Shown piece by piece: positions 1 to 6,138 of a stretch of DNA of 64,000 bases. The DNA comes from Oerskovia jenensis (GTDB lineage Bacteria > Actinomycetota > Actinomycetes > Actinomycetales > Cellulomonadaceae), in NCBI RefSeq assembly GCF_016907235.1, contig NZ_JAFBBO010000001.1, positions 1,922,001-1,986,000 of the forward strand. The letters are read 5' to 3'. Within the stretch, counting starts at the first letter, position 1; each line of letters opens with the position of its first letter. The translations under genes were made by a program, and so were the position numbers. The notes beneath the pieces were generated by a model. The model searched no databases. It worked only from the letters and a program-made list of their open reading frames with translations, and was not told the DNA's origin.

Positions 1-274
1 AGTACCAGACGGGCTTCTCGACCGACTCGCCGATCTGCTTGCGAGCCGCGAAGTGGACCACGGCGCTGACCTCGTGCTCGACGATGGTCCGGGTCAGCAC
101 GTCGACCGCCTCGGCGCTCGACACGTCGAGACGCACGAGCGGCGCACCCCCGACACGCTCCTCCTGGCCGGTGCTCAGGTCGTCCACGACGACGACCCGC
201 TCTCCTCTCTCCTGCAGCAGGCGCACCACGTGCGCACCGATGAACCCCGCTCCGCCTGTCACCAGAATCGTCAT
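1..274 (-). CDS. galE: UDP-glucose 4-epimerase, N-terminal part (runs off the window)
   Basis: NAD-dependent epimerase of the extended SDR family, probably interconverting UDP-glucose and UDP-galactose for the Leloir pathway and cell-surface sugars. Only the first 91 codons are present; the gene continues beyond base 1. The start opens with the Rossmann signature MTILVTGGAGFIGAHVV, an acidic residue at the end of the second strand (VVVVDDLSTG), and the GalE-typical segment VVHFAARKQIGESVEKP. The ATG at 274 follows a CTCCTCCCATG-type ribosome-binding context on the minus strand. The missing C-terminal half prevents exclusion of a related UDP-sugar epimerase. Confidence 0.85.
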   Translation of the reverse strand, partial: MTILVTGGAGFIGAHVVRLLQERGERVVVVDDLSTGQEERVGGAPLVRLDVSSAEAVDVLTRTIVEHEVSAVVHFAARKQIGESVEKPVWY

Positions 275-340
275 GGGAGGAGCGTAGATCGCCCAGGCAG
301 CCCTCCTCGACGGACCCCTCTCCTGCGAGACGCCCGACGG

Positions 341-1261
341 TCAGTGGTGGACCGACGCCTCGGTCGCCTGCATCGACGGCGGCTCGATCTGGAACGTGCA
401 GTGGTCGACGTCGAAGTGTCCGCCCAGGCACTCCTTGAGTCGCCGCAGCACCTCGGTCCCCCCGCCCCGCTCGAGAAGATCCTCCTCGACGACGACGTGG
501 GCCGACATGACGGGCACGCCCGAGGTGATGGTCCAGGCGTGCAGGTCGTGCACGCCCACCACACCGGGAGTGCCCTCCATGTGGGTGCGGACCTTCTCGA
601 GGTCCACACCGGCGGGAGTCGACTCGAGGAGCACGGCCGCGACCTCGCGCAGCAGCATGAACGCCCGCGGCAGGATCAGGAGCCCGATCGCGACGGACGC
701 CAGCCCGTCGGCCCCCGGGAACCCGACCGCCACCAGGATGCCCGCGACGATCACCGCGACAGACCCGAGCAGGTCGCCGAGCACCTCGAGGTAGGCACCC
801 CGGACGTTGAGGCTCTCCGCCTGACCCGCGGACAGCAGTCGCAGGCCGATCGCGTTCGCGACCAGCCCGACGATCGCGACCCCGATCATCAGCCCCGCCT
901 GGATCTCGGGGTCCGGAGCCCGGAACCGCGAGACGCCCTCGACGATCGCGAGCACCGCTACCGTGCCGAGGATCAGGGCGTTGGTCAGCGCGGCGAGGAT
1001 CTCGGCGCGCTGCCAGCCGAAGGTCCGGGTCGCGGAGGCGGGACGCGTCGCGAGCCAGCTCGCGAAGAGCGCGATCCCGATCCCGCTCGCGTCGGTGAGC
1101 ATGTGCCCGGCGTCGGCGAGGAGCGCGAGCGACCCGGAGACCAGCGCACCCACGACCTCGAGCGCCATCACGCCGAGCGTGATGCACAGGACGATCACGA
1201 GCCGACGGCGGTGCGCGCCCGTCGCGGTCGTCGCGCCGTGGGAGTGCGAGTGGCCGCTCAT
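341..1261 (-). CDS. Cation diffusion facilitator (CDF) metal efflux transporter
   Basis: A 306-residue CDF/CzcD-type antiporter exporting divalent cations (Zn2+, Cd2+ or Co2+) across the cytoplasmic membrane in exchange for protons. A His-rich N-terminus (HSHSH) precedes six hydrophobic segments (about 20-215) and a cytoplasmic domain with a C-terminal HDLH/DVDH region. The first transport-site motif is intact (H53-x3-D57 in HMLTD). In the second (EVLGD) the usual His is Glu159, with D163 kept, which may change metal preference. Its ATG overlaps the stop of the upstream ArsR gene by 4 bp (translational coupling), so the repressor and pump form one metal-responsive operon. The start MSGHSHS was chosen over a longer frame because of this overlap. 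Confidence 0.9.
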   Translation of the reverse strand: MSGHSHSHGATTATGAHRRRLVIVLCITLGVMALEVVGALVSGSLALLADAGHMLTDASGIGIALFASWLATRPASATRTFGWQRAEILAALTNALILGTVAVLAIVEGVSRFRAPDPEIQAGLMIGVAIVGLVANAIGLRLLSAGQAESLNVRGAYLEVLGDLLGSVAVIVAGILVAVGFPGADGLASVAIGLLILPRAFMLLREVAAVLLESTPAGVDLEKVRTHMEGTPGVVGVHDLHAWTITSGVPVMSAHVVVEEDLLERGGGTEVLRRLKECLGGHFDVDHCTFQIEPPSMQATEASVHH

Positions 1262-1671
1262 CGGGCGCCCCTCGTGACGTCGACGATCCTCTCGGCGTCG
1301 GCCAGGATGTGCGCGACCTCGGGCCGTGCGAGGCGGTACCAGGACGAGCGCCCCTCGCGCCGCGTCTCGACGAGCCCCGCCTCGCGGAGCGTCGCCAGGT
1401 GCGCGGACACCGTGGACTGTGCGAGCCCGAGCTCGCGGGTCAGGTCGACCACGCGGTGCTCGGCGACGGCGAGGAGGTGCACCACGGAGAGGCGGTGCGG
1501 CTCGGCGAGGGCGTGCAGCAGGCGCGCGACCGCGGTGTGGTCGTGCCCGACGACGGGCGGCGTGCACGGTTGCTGCGGATGCTCGGCCGCCGGCTGCTCG
1601 CCGAGACCGTCGGTGGCAGGTCGGCGCGCCCGCAGGTGCGTACGGGCGCTCGTCTCCCTTTTCATCGTCAT
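1258..1671 (-). CDS. ArsR/SmtB-family metal-sensing repressor
   Basis: A 137-residue winged-helix repressor. The HTH lies at about residues 75-98 (LTRELGLAQSTVSAHLATL), followed by the wing sequence RREGRSSWYRL. It is probably the local sensor that releases the operator when metal binds and derepresses the overlapping CDF exporter. The canonical alpha-3 ELCVC metal motif is absent; candidate ligands are Cys and His in PCTPPVVGHDH (about 35-45) and the C-terminal helix. The first ATG (1671) lies inside the palindromic region 1663-1700 with no obvious Shine-Dalgarno sequence; translation could be leaderless or start at the second ATG (1665). Assignment to the family is secure; the metal is not known. 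Confidence 0.85.
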   Translation of the reverse strand: MTMKRETSARTHLRARRPATDGLGEQPAAEHPQQPCTPPVVGHDHTAVARLLHALAEPHRLSVVHLLAVAEHRVVDLTRELGLAQSTVSAHLATLREAGLVETRREGRSSWYRLARPEVAHILADAERIVDVTRGAR

Positions 1672-1700
1672 ATAACGATGTTATCGCTCATCGGCGATGA
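1663..1700. promoter_or_regulatory. Candidate ArsR operator: nested inverted repeats at the repressor start codon
   Basis: Three overlapping palindromes sit over the repressor start: CATCGT-N6-ACGATG (1663-1680), CGAT-GTT-ATCG (1676-1686) and TCATC-GGC-GATGA (1688-1700). The region is AT-richer than its surroundings. ArsR/SmtB proteins bind such inverted repeats near the start of their own gene, so this is a plausible autoregulatory operator. Binding is inferred from position and symmetry only. Confidence 0.5.
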
Positions 1701-1703
1701 ATG

Positions 1704-2057
1704 CTAGGCCCACCCCAGCTCGTGCAGCCTGTCGTCGTCGATCCCGAAGTGGTGCGCGATCTCGTGGACGACCGTGACCACGACCTCCTCCACGACCTCC
1801 TCCCGCGTCTCGCAGATCGCGAGCGTGGGGTTGCGGAAGATCGTGATCCGGTCCGGGAGCGCCCCCGCCGCCCACATGAGGTCGCGCTCGGTCAGCGGGA
1901 CCCCCTCGTACAACCCCAGCAGCTCGGGGTCGTCGACGGGCGCGTCGTCCTCGACCAGGACGACCACGTTGTCCATCTGCTCCGCCAGCTCCTCCGGGAT
2001 CTCGTCCAGCGCATCGCGCACCGCGTCCTCGAAGTCCTCGCGCGTCATCTCCACCAC
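1704..2057 (-). CDS. Zincin-like metallopeptidase family protein
   Basis: A 117-residue protein of the small actinobacterial zincin-like metallopeptidase family (Pfam Zincin_1 type). The C-terminus carries an extended HExxHxxGxxD site, HEIAHHFGIDDDRLHELGWA, with H98, E99 and H102 as likely zinc ligand, general base and zinc ligand, and an Asp as third ligand. The N-terminal half is acidic and helical (EDFEDAVRDALDEIPEELA), typical of the family. No signal peptide, so it acts in the cytoplasm. The physiological substrate is unknown. The start could be 2057 or the in-frame ATG at 2048. It is transcribed away from the tRNA cluster and is not obviously coupled to the ArsR gene. Confidence 0.8.
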   Translation of the reverse strand: MVEMTREDFEDAVRDALDEIPEELAEQMDNVVVLVEDDAPVDDPELLGLYEGVPLTERDLMWAAGALPDRITIFRNPTLAICETREEVVEEVVVTVVHEIAHHFGIDDDRLHELGWA

Positions 2058-2118
2058 GGGACCATCCTCCCCCGCGCACCCCGCACCACCGCCCGCCGAA
2101 CCCTGGTCGCACGGCGTT

Positions 2119-2148
2119 TTGCACCACGCACCCGGTTCCCCGTATGCT
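2119..2148 (+). promoter_or_regulatory. Promoter of the tRNA-Glu/Asp/Phe cluster
   Basis: TTGCAC (2119-2124), an 18-bp spacer and TATGCT (2143-2148), about 58 bases upstream of the mature tRNA-Glu 5' end. The -10 and -35 hexamers fit a sigma-70/HrdB-type promoter, and position and orientation suit stable RNA transcription. Confidence 0.6.
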
Positions 2149-2206
2149 GACGGAGGTCTCTCGGCGACTCGTGCCCCGCAGGCGGTACGGGTCTCCAGGA
2201 AACTAG

Positions 2207-2279
2207 GCCCCCATCGTTTAGCGGCCTAGGACGCCGCCCTTTCACGGCGGTAGCACGGGTTCGAATCCCGTTGGGGGTA
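2207..2279 (+). tRNA. tRNA-Glu (anticodon TTC)
   Basis: A 73-nt cloverleaf without encoded CCA. The acceptor stem GCCCCCA pairs with TGGGGGT (first pair G-U, as common in tRNA-Glu). The anticodon loop CTTTCAC in stem CCGCC/GGCGG gives anticodon TTC, and the T arm ACGGG-TTCGAAT-CCCGT is canonical. It is the first of three clustered tRNA genes. Confidence 0.97.
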
Positions 2280-2367
2280 CTCGGAAGGATCCGATTAACG
2301 GATTCGCCCGGCAGTAAGATACGATTCTCGAGGTTCGAACGGCGCAGGCCGGGAGAAACTCACGCAA

Positions 2368-2441
2368 GGCCCTGTAGCGCAGTTGGTTAGCGCGCCGCCC
2401 TGTCACGGCGGAGGTCGCGGGTTCAAGTCCCGTCAGGGTCG
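2368..2441 (+). tRNA. tRNA-Asp (anticodon GTC)
   Basis: A 74-nt cloverleaf. Acceptor GGCCCTG pairs with CAGGGTC, anticodon loop CTGTCAC gives GTC, T loop TTCAAGT in stem GCGGG/CCCGT. The discriminator base is G73, the expected identity element for AspRS. CCA is not encoded. Confidence 0.97.
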
Positions 2442-2454
2442 CTCGACAGCGACT

Positions 2455-2478
2455 GCCCGGTCATCACGACCGGGCTTT
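2455..2478 (+). terminator. Hairpin terminator between tRNA-Asp and tRNA-Phe
   Basis: Perfect 8-bp stem GCCCGGTC / GACCGGGC with a 5-base loop (ATCAC), followed by TTT. It ends 14 bases after tRNA-Asp, so it may partially terminate or serve as a processing signal within the cluster. Confidence 0.65.
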
Positions 2479-2486
2479 CGTGTCAA

Positions 2487-2559
2487 GGCTCTGTAGCTCA
2501 GTTGGTAGAGCGTTCGACTGAAAATCGAAAGGTCACCGGATCGACGCCGGTCGGAGCCA
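2487..2559 (+). tRNA. tRNA-Phe (anticodon GAA)
   Basis: A 73-nt cloverleaf. Acceptor GGCTCTG pairs with CGGAGCC, D stem GCTC/GAGC, anticodon loop CTGAAAA gives GAA, discriminator A73. The T stem ACCGG/CCGGT is perfect but its loop reads ATCGACG: the near-universal T54 is A. CCA is not encoded. Confidence 0.95.
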
Positions 2560-2564
2560 CCCCC

Positions 2565-2603
2565 ACGAAGCCCCACCTCGTTTCCCACGAGGTGGGGCTT
2601 CGT
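2565..2603 (+). terminator. Strong terminator after tRNA-Phe
   Basis: Perfect 16-bp inverted repeat (2565-2580 with 2588-2603) around a 7-base loop, directly after the last tRNA. There is no long T run, as usual for GC-rich actinobacteria. Confidence 0.8.
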
Positions 2604-2941
2604 CGTTCCCCGGAGCCGGCGCTCGGCCCCGACTCGGCCCCCCGCCCGGCCCCCGATCTCGGGCGAGAGCGGCGCCGTCGTACCCCTGCGCGCGGCCTGC
2701 CCGACGAGACGGTCACCGCACCCGAGACGGGCGGCACGGGCCGTGACACCCGAACCCTTCTCGGGCGGGCGCGGGCCCCGCACCCAGGGAGCACATCGGA
2801 CGACCTCTCGCACGCCCGGCGCGCGGAATTGCCCTCGGGCCGGTTGACCGGTTGAGTGGGACATGAAGAAACGACTCTTCAGGGCGCGGGCAACCCCGCG
2901 CGCACGAGCGCCCCGACCGGAGCGCCAGGAAGGTGACCACC
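2604..2941. other. Non-coding spacer upstream of the holin-like gene
   Basis: No convincing reading frame or RNA gene; the overlapping frames here are antisense or low-quality. It contains a short hairpin (GCGCGGG/CCCGCGC, 2884-2901) in the probable 5' leader of the next operon and TTGACC at 2844-2849 as a possible -35 element without a clear -10 partner. Confidence 0.5.
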
Positions 2942-3364
2942 ATGAGCGACTGGGACGACGGACAGCCCCCTCCCCCGAACCCGAAGCCGTCGATCGGCAA
3001 GCTCGTCGAGCAGATGTCCGAGCAGGCCACGCGCCTGGTCCGGACCGAGATCGCGCTCGCCAAGAAGGAGCTGACGACCAAGGCCGCGCGCTCGGGCATC
3101 GGGATCGGCATGTTCGTCGTCGCCGGTGTGCTCTCGCTCTACGGGCTGGGCTTCCTCCTGCACTCCGCGATGGTCGGGCTCGCCCACGCCGTGCCGCTGT
3201 GGCTCGCGGCCCTCATCGTCGGAGTCGTGCTGTTCCTCCTCGCAGGCACCCTCGCGTTCGTCGGCAGCAAGCAGCTCAAGAAGGGGATGCCCCCGACCCC
3301 GGACGTGGCCATCGCCGGCATCAAGGAAGACGTCGCCACCGTGAAGGAAGGACTGCGCCCGTGA
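2942..3364 (+). CDS. Phage-holin-superfamily (Holin-X) membrane protein
   Basis: A 140-residue protein of the actinobacterial 'phage holin family' (Pfam Holin-X). Despite the name these are chromosomal housekeeping-like membrane proteins of unknown role, not lysis proteins. A Pro-rich N-terminus is followed by an amphipathic helix (LVRTEIALAKKEL, about 37-49) and two hydrophobic segments (about 57-80 and 88-112). The start at 2942 was preferred to the upstream GTG because an AGGAAGG Shine-Dalgarno lies 8 bases before it. It overlaps the following DUF3618 gene by 4 bp; the same pairing is common in actinobacteria, suggesting a joint envelope role. Confidence 0.8.
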   Translation: MSDWDDGQPPPPNPKPSIGKLVEQMSEQATRLVRTEIALAKKELTTKAARSGIGIGMFVVAGVLSLYGLGFLLHSAMVGLAHAVPLWLAALIVGVVLFLLAGTLAFVGSKQLKKGMPPTPDVAIAGIKEDVATVKEGLRP

Positions 3365-3663
3365 GCACCGAACCGACGAAGGCCGAGCCCACCCAGGCCG
3401 AGCTGGAAGCCGAGATCGCCCGGACCCGGTCCGAGCTCGCGAGCACGATCGACGAGCTGACCACGCGCCTCGATCCTCGCACCCAGGCGGCGAACGTCGC
3501 GCACCAGACCAAGCAGGCCGCAGCGGACACCGGCAGCTTCTTCACGGGTGGCGGGCTCCCCGAGCACGATCCCGCACGAGCACGGAACGTCAAGATCCTC
3601 ATCGGCGGTGCCGTGGCGACGGTCGCGCTCGTCGCCGCGGCGATCCTCCGGCGCCGCTCCTGA
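3361..3663 (+). CDS. DUF3618 family protein
   Basis: A 100-residue protein of the DUF3618 family. It starts with GTG inside the stop of the previous gene (GTGA overlap), so the two are translationally coupled. The N-terminal two thirds carry the DUF3618 helix (AELEAEIARTRSELASTIDE, 14-33, then LTTRLDPRTQAANV), with a single C-terminal hydrophobic segment (about 77-96) ending in RRRS. Probably a peripheral or tail-anchored membrane protein. Function unknown; the constant association with Holin-X proteins suggests a complex. Confidence 0.8.
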   Translation: MSTEPTKAEPTQAELEAEIARTRSELASTIDELTTRLDPRTQAANVAHQTKQAAADTGSFFTGGGLPEHDPARARNVKILIGGAVATVALVAAAILRRRS

Positions 3664-3676
3664 CAAACCCGCCCCG

Positions 3677-3706
3677 GCGACCGGGCCGAGCAACCGGCCC
3701 GGTCGC
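3677..3706 (+). terminator. Terminator of the Holin-X/DUF3618 operon
   Basis: Perfect 12-bp inverted repeat GCGACCGGGCCG / CGGCCCGGTCGC with a 6-base loop, 13 bases after the DUF3618 stop codon. Confidence 0.75.
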
Positions 3707-3720
3707 AATCGGGCCGCTCT

Positions 3721-3770
3721 GCCATCGGGTGCCGTCAGGTGCCGGCAGATGCCGTCAGATGTCACCAGGA
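3721..3770. repeat. Degenerate 10-bp tandem repeat (five units)
   Basis: Five consecutive 10-mers: GCCATCGGGT, GCCGTCAGGT, GCCGGCAGAT, GCCGTCAGAT and GTCACCAGGA. Units 2-4 differ from each other by one to three bases. The array sits between two hairpins in a non-coding gap. Its role is unknown; a 10-bp period would place repeats on one face of the helix. Confidence 0.6.
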
Positions 3771-3777
3771 ACGACCG

Positions 3778-3805
3778 AGCCCGGCGCCACAGGCGCCGGG
3801 CTTTC
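3778..3805. terminator. Hairpin terminator with T tract
   Basis: Perfect 11-bp stem AGCCCGGCGCC / GGCGCCGGGCT with a 3-base loop (ACA), ending in TTT on the + strand. It lies between the DUF3618 operon and the end of bldC and could act for either direction. Confidence 0.65.
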
Positions 3806-3925
3806 GGCTGGTCGTGAAGAAGATCAAGGTCGGTACACGACGGGGAGCGCCGGGAAACAGGTCCCGGGGCTCCTCAACGGCCCGACGGCGAAGGCTGGGC
3901 GCAGGGACGACCACCGCGCCGTCGG

Positions 3926-4138
3926 TCAGCCCTTGTCGACGCCCTCGGCGTTCTCGCTCGCCGCACCCAGGAGTGCGCGAACCTCGGACTCGCGATAGCG
4001 ACGATGCCCCCCGAGGGTCCGGATCGACGACAGCTTGCCGGCCTTGGCCCAGCGAGTGACGGTCTTGGGATCGACGCGGAACAGGCTCGCGACCTCGGCC
4101 GGTGTGAGCAGAACTTCGGACTCTCCATGGACGGACAT
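3926..4138 (-). CDS. bldC: BldC-type MerR-like developmental regulator
   Basis: A 70-residue DNA-binding protein of the BldC family, small MerR-like winged-helix proteins that bind head-to-tail on direct repeats and control development or stress genes in actinobacteria. The whole protein is the DNA-binding domain: LLTPAEVASLFRVDPKTVTR (helix-turn-helix, about 10-29), then WAKAGKLSSIRTLGGHRRYR (wing). The ATG at 4138 was chosen because GGAGG precedes it by 7 bases; a GTG one codon upstream is possible. The gene is divergent from the DUF3073 gene, an arrangement often seen in this phylum next to purM. Confidence 0.92.
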   Translation of the reverse strand: MSVHGESEVLLTPAEVASLFRVDPKTVTRWAKAGKLSSIRTLGGHRRYRESEVRALLGAASENAEGVDKG

Positions 4139-4584
4139 CACTGCACCTCCTCCTAGCGACTGGCTGGTCCGACGGTGACGTCGGAACGCGACGACAGCAC
4201 TGCGCTAGCCCTTCTATTGTCGCAGCATGAGGATTTTGGGCGACTTGGCGGACAGGGTGAATTAGACGGGGTATGGGTGGTACAGGTGTTTCGGACCGAG
4301 ATCCGGGCGTGTCGCGCGACGCTCCCCCCTCGCCCGCGACACCCTTCGGACCACTCCTGCGACCCGGTCGCCCACCCCTCGCGCCCCGCCGGGCGGGCCC
4401 CATCGACCCTCGCTCGACCCGTCGTTGTGTGGAGACAGTGTGACAAGGCACCCGTTCGGGGGACCTGAGTGGCTGGAATGCATCCGGACCATGTACCGTT
4501 GGACTCTGAACAGACGAAACACACTCCCGGGGCCGCACGTCGAGTACGTTGCCGCCCCGCTTCTACGTTGAGGGGGTCGGAGCC
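4139..4584. other. Non-coding bldC/DUF3073 divergent promoter region
   Basis: 446 bp with no supported gene. It holds the ribosome-binding site of bldC (AGGAGG, near 4146-4151) and presumably the promoters of both divergent genes. TACCGT at 4493-4498 is a possible -10 for the DUF3073 gene. I could not identify a convincing -35/-10 pair. A slightly AT-richer tract (about 4215-4285) is the likely bldC promoter area. Confidence 0.45.
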
Positions 4585-4797
4585 ATGGGCCGCGGCCGTC
4601 AGAAGGCTAAGCAGACCAAGGTCGCTCGTGCGCTGAAGTACTACAGCCCCGAGACGAACTACCAAGCTCTCGAACAAGAGCTCACTGGTCACAGCCACAC
4701 GGATCTCGCGACAGATCCTCGCTACGGAGCGAGGTCTTCCGAGGACAACAGCGGAGAGTACGACCAGCCGTTCGCCGGCTGGTCCGACGATCGCTGA
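4585..4797 (+). CDS. DUF3073 family protein
   Basis: A 70-residue protein with the conserved DUF3073 start MGRGRQKAKQTKVARALKYY and continuation SPETNYQALEQEL. The family is nearly universal in actinobacteria and its function is unknown; the basic N-terminus suggests nucleic-acid or ribosome contact (inference). The ATG at 4585 was selected because family members begin at MGRGR and a GGGGG-rich ribosome-binding stretch precedes it. The C-terminus is acidic and probably unstructured. It is monocistronic, ending at the strong hairpin 4902-4960. Confidence 0.9.
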   Translation: MGRGRQKAKQTKVARALKYYSPETNYQALEQELTGHSHTDLATDPRYGARSSEDNSGEYDQPFAGWSDDR

Positions 4798-4901
4798 CTC
4801 GACCTCACCTCCTTCCTGCGACCTTCGGGCCCCAGGCGGTCCGTGAGTCGACAGATCGCGAGTACGTCCGTCGACGACCTACCCGCGACTTTTCCTCGTT
4901 C

Positions 4902-4960
4902 GACGAAGGCGCGTCCTGCGTCCCAAGCCTCCGGGCTGGGACGCAGGACGCGCCTTCGTC
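4902..4960. terminator. Bidirectional terminator between the DUF3073 gene and purM
   Basis: Very long hairpin: 27 bp with one bulged A, closing a TCCG tetraloop (4930-4933). It lies 6 bases beyond the purM stop and about 105 bases after the DUF3073 stop, suited to terminate both convergent transcripts. Confidence 0.85.
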
Positions 4961-4966
4961 GTGGCG

Positions 4967-6085
4967 TCAGTTGCGGTAGTCACCCGTCAGGCGCACGGCT
5001 CCCGCGTGCACACCCTTGGTACCGACCACCAGGTCGTCCCCACCGGCAGCAGAGGTCGCGGTCGGGTCGAGCGCGCTCACGGTACCCAGGACCCAGGCCG
5101 TGAGCCCCAGCTCGGCGCATCGGGCCAGGGCGGCGTCGGCGCCGTCGGCCCCCACGATCGCGACCATGCCCACGCCGAGGTTGAGCGTGTTCTCCAGGTC
5201 CCGACGAGGCACGTTCCCGAGGTCCCGGACCACGGTGAAGACCGGGGGGACCTCCCACGAGCCGCGGTCGACCGTCCCGACCAGGCCGGCCGGCAGCACG
5301 CGGGCCAGGTTCGCGGCGAGCCCGCCACCCGTGACGTGCGTGAACGCGTGCACCTGCGCGGCGTCGTCGTGCGCCAGAGCCAGGCAGTCGCTCGCGTACA
5401 CGCGCGTGGGCTCGAGCAGCTCCTCGCCGAGCGTCCGACCGAACTCCTCGACCTCGCGGTCGAGCTCCCAGCCCGCGTGCTTCACGACCGCGCGGACCAG
5501 GGAGTAGCCGTTCGAGTGCAGGCCCGACGAACCCAGCGCGATGAGGACGTCGCCCTCGCGCACACGCTCGGGGCCCAGCAGACGGTCGGCCTCGACGACG
5601 CCCGTCGCGGCGCCCGCGACGTCGTACTCGTCCTCGCCCAGGAGGCCCGGGTGCTCGGCCGTCTCCCCGCCGACGAGGGCCGTGCCGGCGACCTCGCAGG
5701 CCGCCGCGATCCCGCGGACGATGCCTGCGATGCGCTCGGGCACGACCTTGCCGCACGCGATGTAGTCCGTCATGAAGAGCGGCTTGGCCCCCACCACGAC
5801 GATGTCGTCGACGACCATGCCCACGAGGTCGAAACCGATGGTGTCGTGGACGTCCATGGCCTGCGCGATCGCGACCTTGGTCCCCACGCCGTCGGTCGAG
5901 GTGGCCAGCAGGGGCTTGGTGTAGGTCGCGACCTCGCTGAAGTCGTAGAGCCCGGCGAACCCGCCCACTCCCCCGAGGACCTGCGGGCCGTGCGTGCGGC
6001 GTACGGCGTCCTTCATCAGCTCGACGGCCTTGTCGCCCGCCTCGGTGTCGACACCGGCTGCGGCGTACGTGAGACCTTCAGACAC
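4967..6085 (-). CDS. purM: Phosphoribosylformylglycinamidine cyclo-ligase (AIR synthetase)
   Basis: A 372-residue PurM catalysing ATP-dependent ring closure of FGAM to AIR, the fifth step of purine synthesis, in the cytoplasm. Family landmarks: LATSTDGVGTKVAIAQ (nucleotide/substrate loop, about 61-76), DLVGMVVDDIVVVGAKPLF, ALVGGETAEHPG, GSSGLHSNGYSLVR and the C-terminal HVTGGGLAANLARVLP. The GTG start at 6085 follows AGGAG at 7 bases. The gene lies 53 bp downstream of purF on the same strand, so purF-purM form an operon ending at the hairpin 4902-4960. Confidence 0.97.
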   Translation of the reverse strand: MSEGLTYAAAGVDTEAGDKAVELMKDAVRRTHGPQVLGGVGGFAGLYDFSEVATYTKPLLATSTDGVGTKVAIAQAMDVHDTIGFDLVGMVVDDIVVVGAKPLFMTDYIACGKVVPERIAGIVRGIAAACEVAGTALVGGETAEHPGLLGEDEYDVAGAATGVVEADRLLGPERVREGDVLIALGSSGLHSNGYSLVRAVVKHAGWELDREVEEFGRTLGEELLEPTRVYASDCLALAHDDAAQVHAFTHVTGGGLAANLARVLPAGLVGTVDRGSWEVPPVFTVVRDLGNVPRRDLENTLNLGVGMVAIVGADGADAALARCAELGLTAWVLGTVSALDPTATSAAGGDDLVVGTKGVHAGAVRLTGDYRN

Positions 6086-6138
6086 GAATGAACTCCTGGT
6101 GGTTGCGGCGCGCCCGGTAGGGCGTACGTCGTACGGGG

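Noticed and set aside
2045-2245. Small ORF over the tRNA promoter region
   Set aside because: It overlaps the promoter and tRNA-Glu and has no ribosome-binding site or homology-like features.
2863-3663. Phage holin as evidence of a prophage
   Set aside because: Holin-X and DUF3618 pairs are chromosomal in most actinobacteria; no integrase, terminase or other phage genes are nearby.
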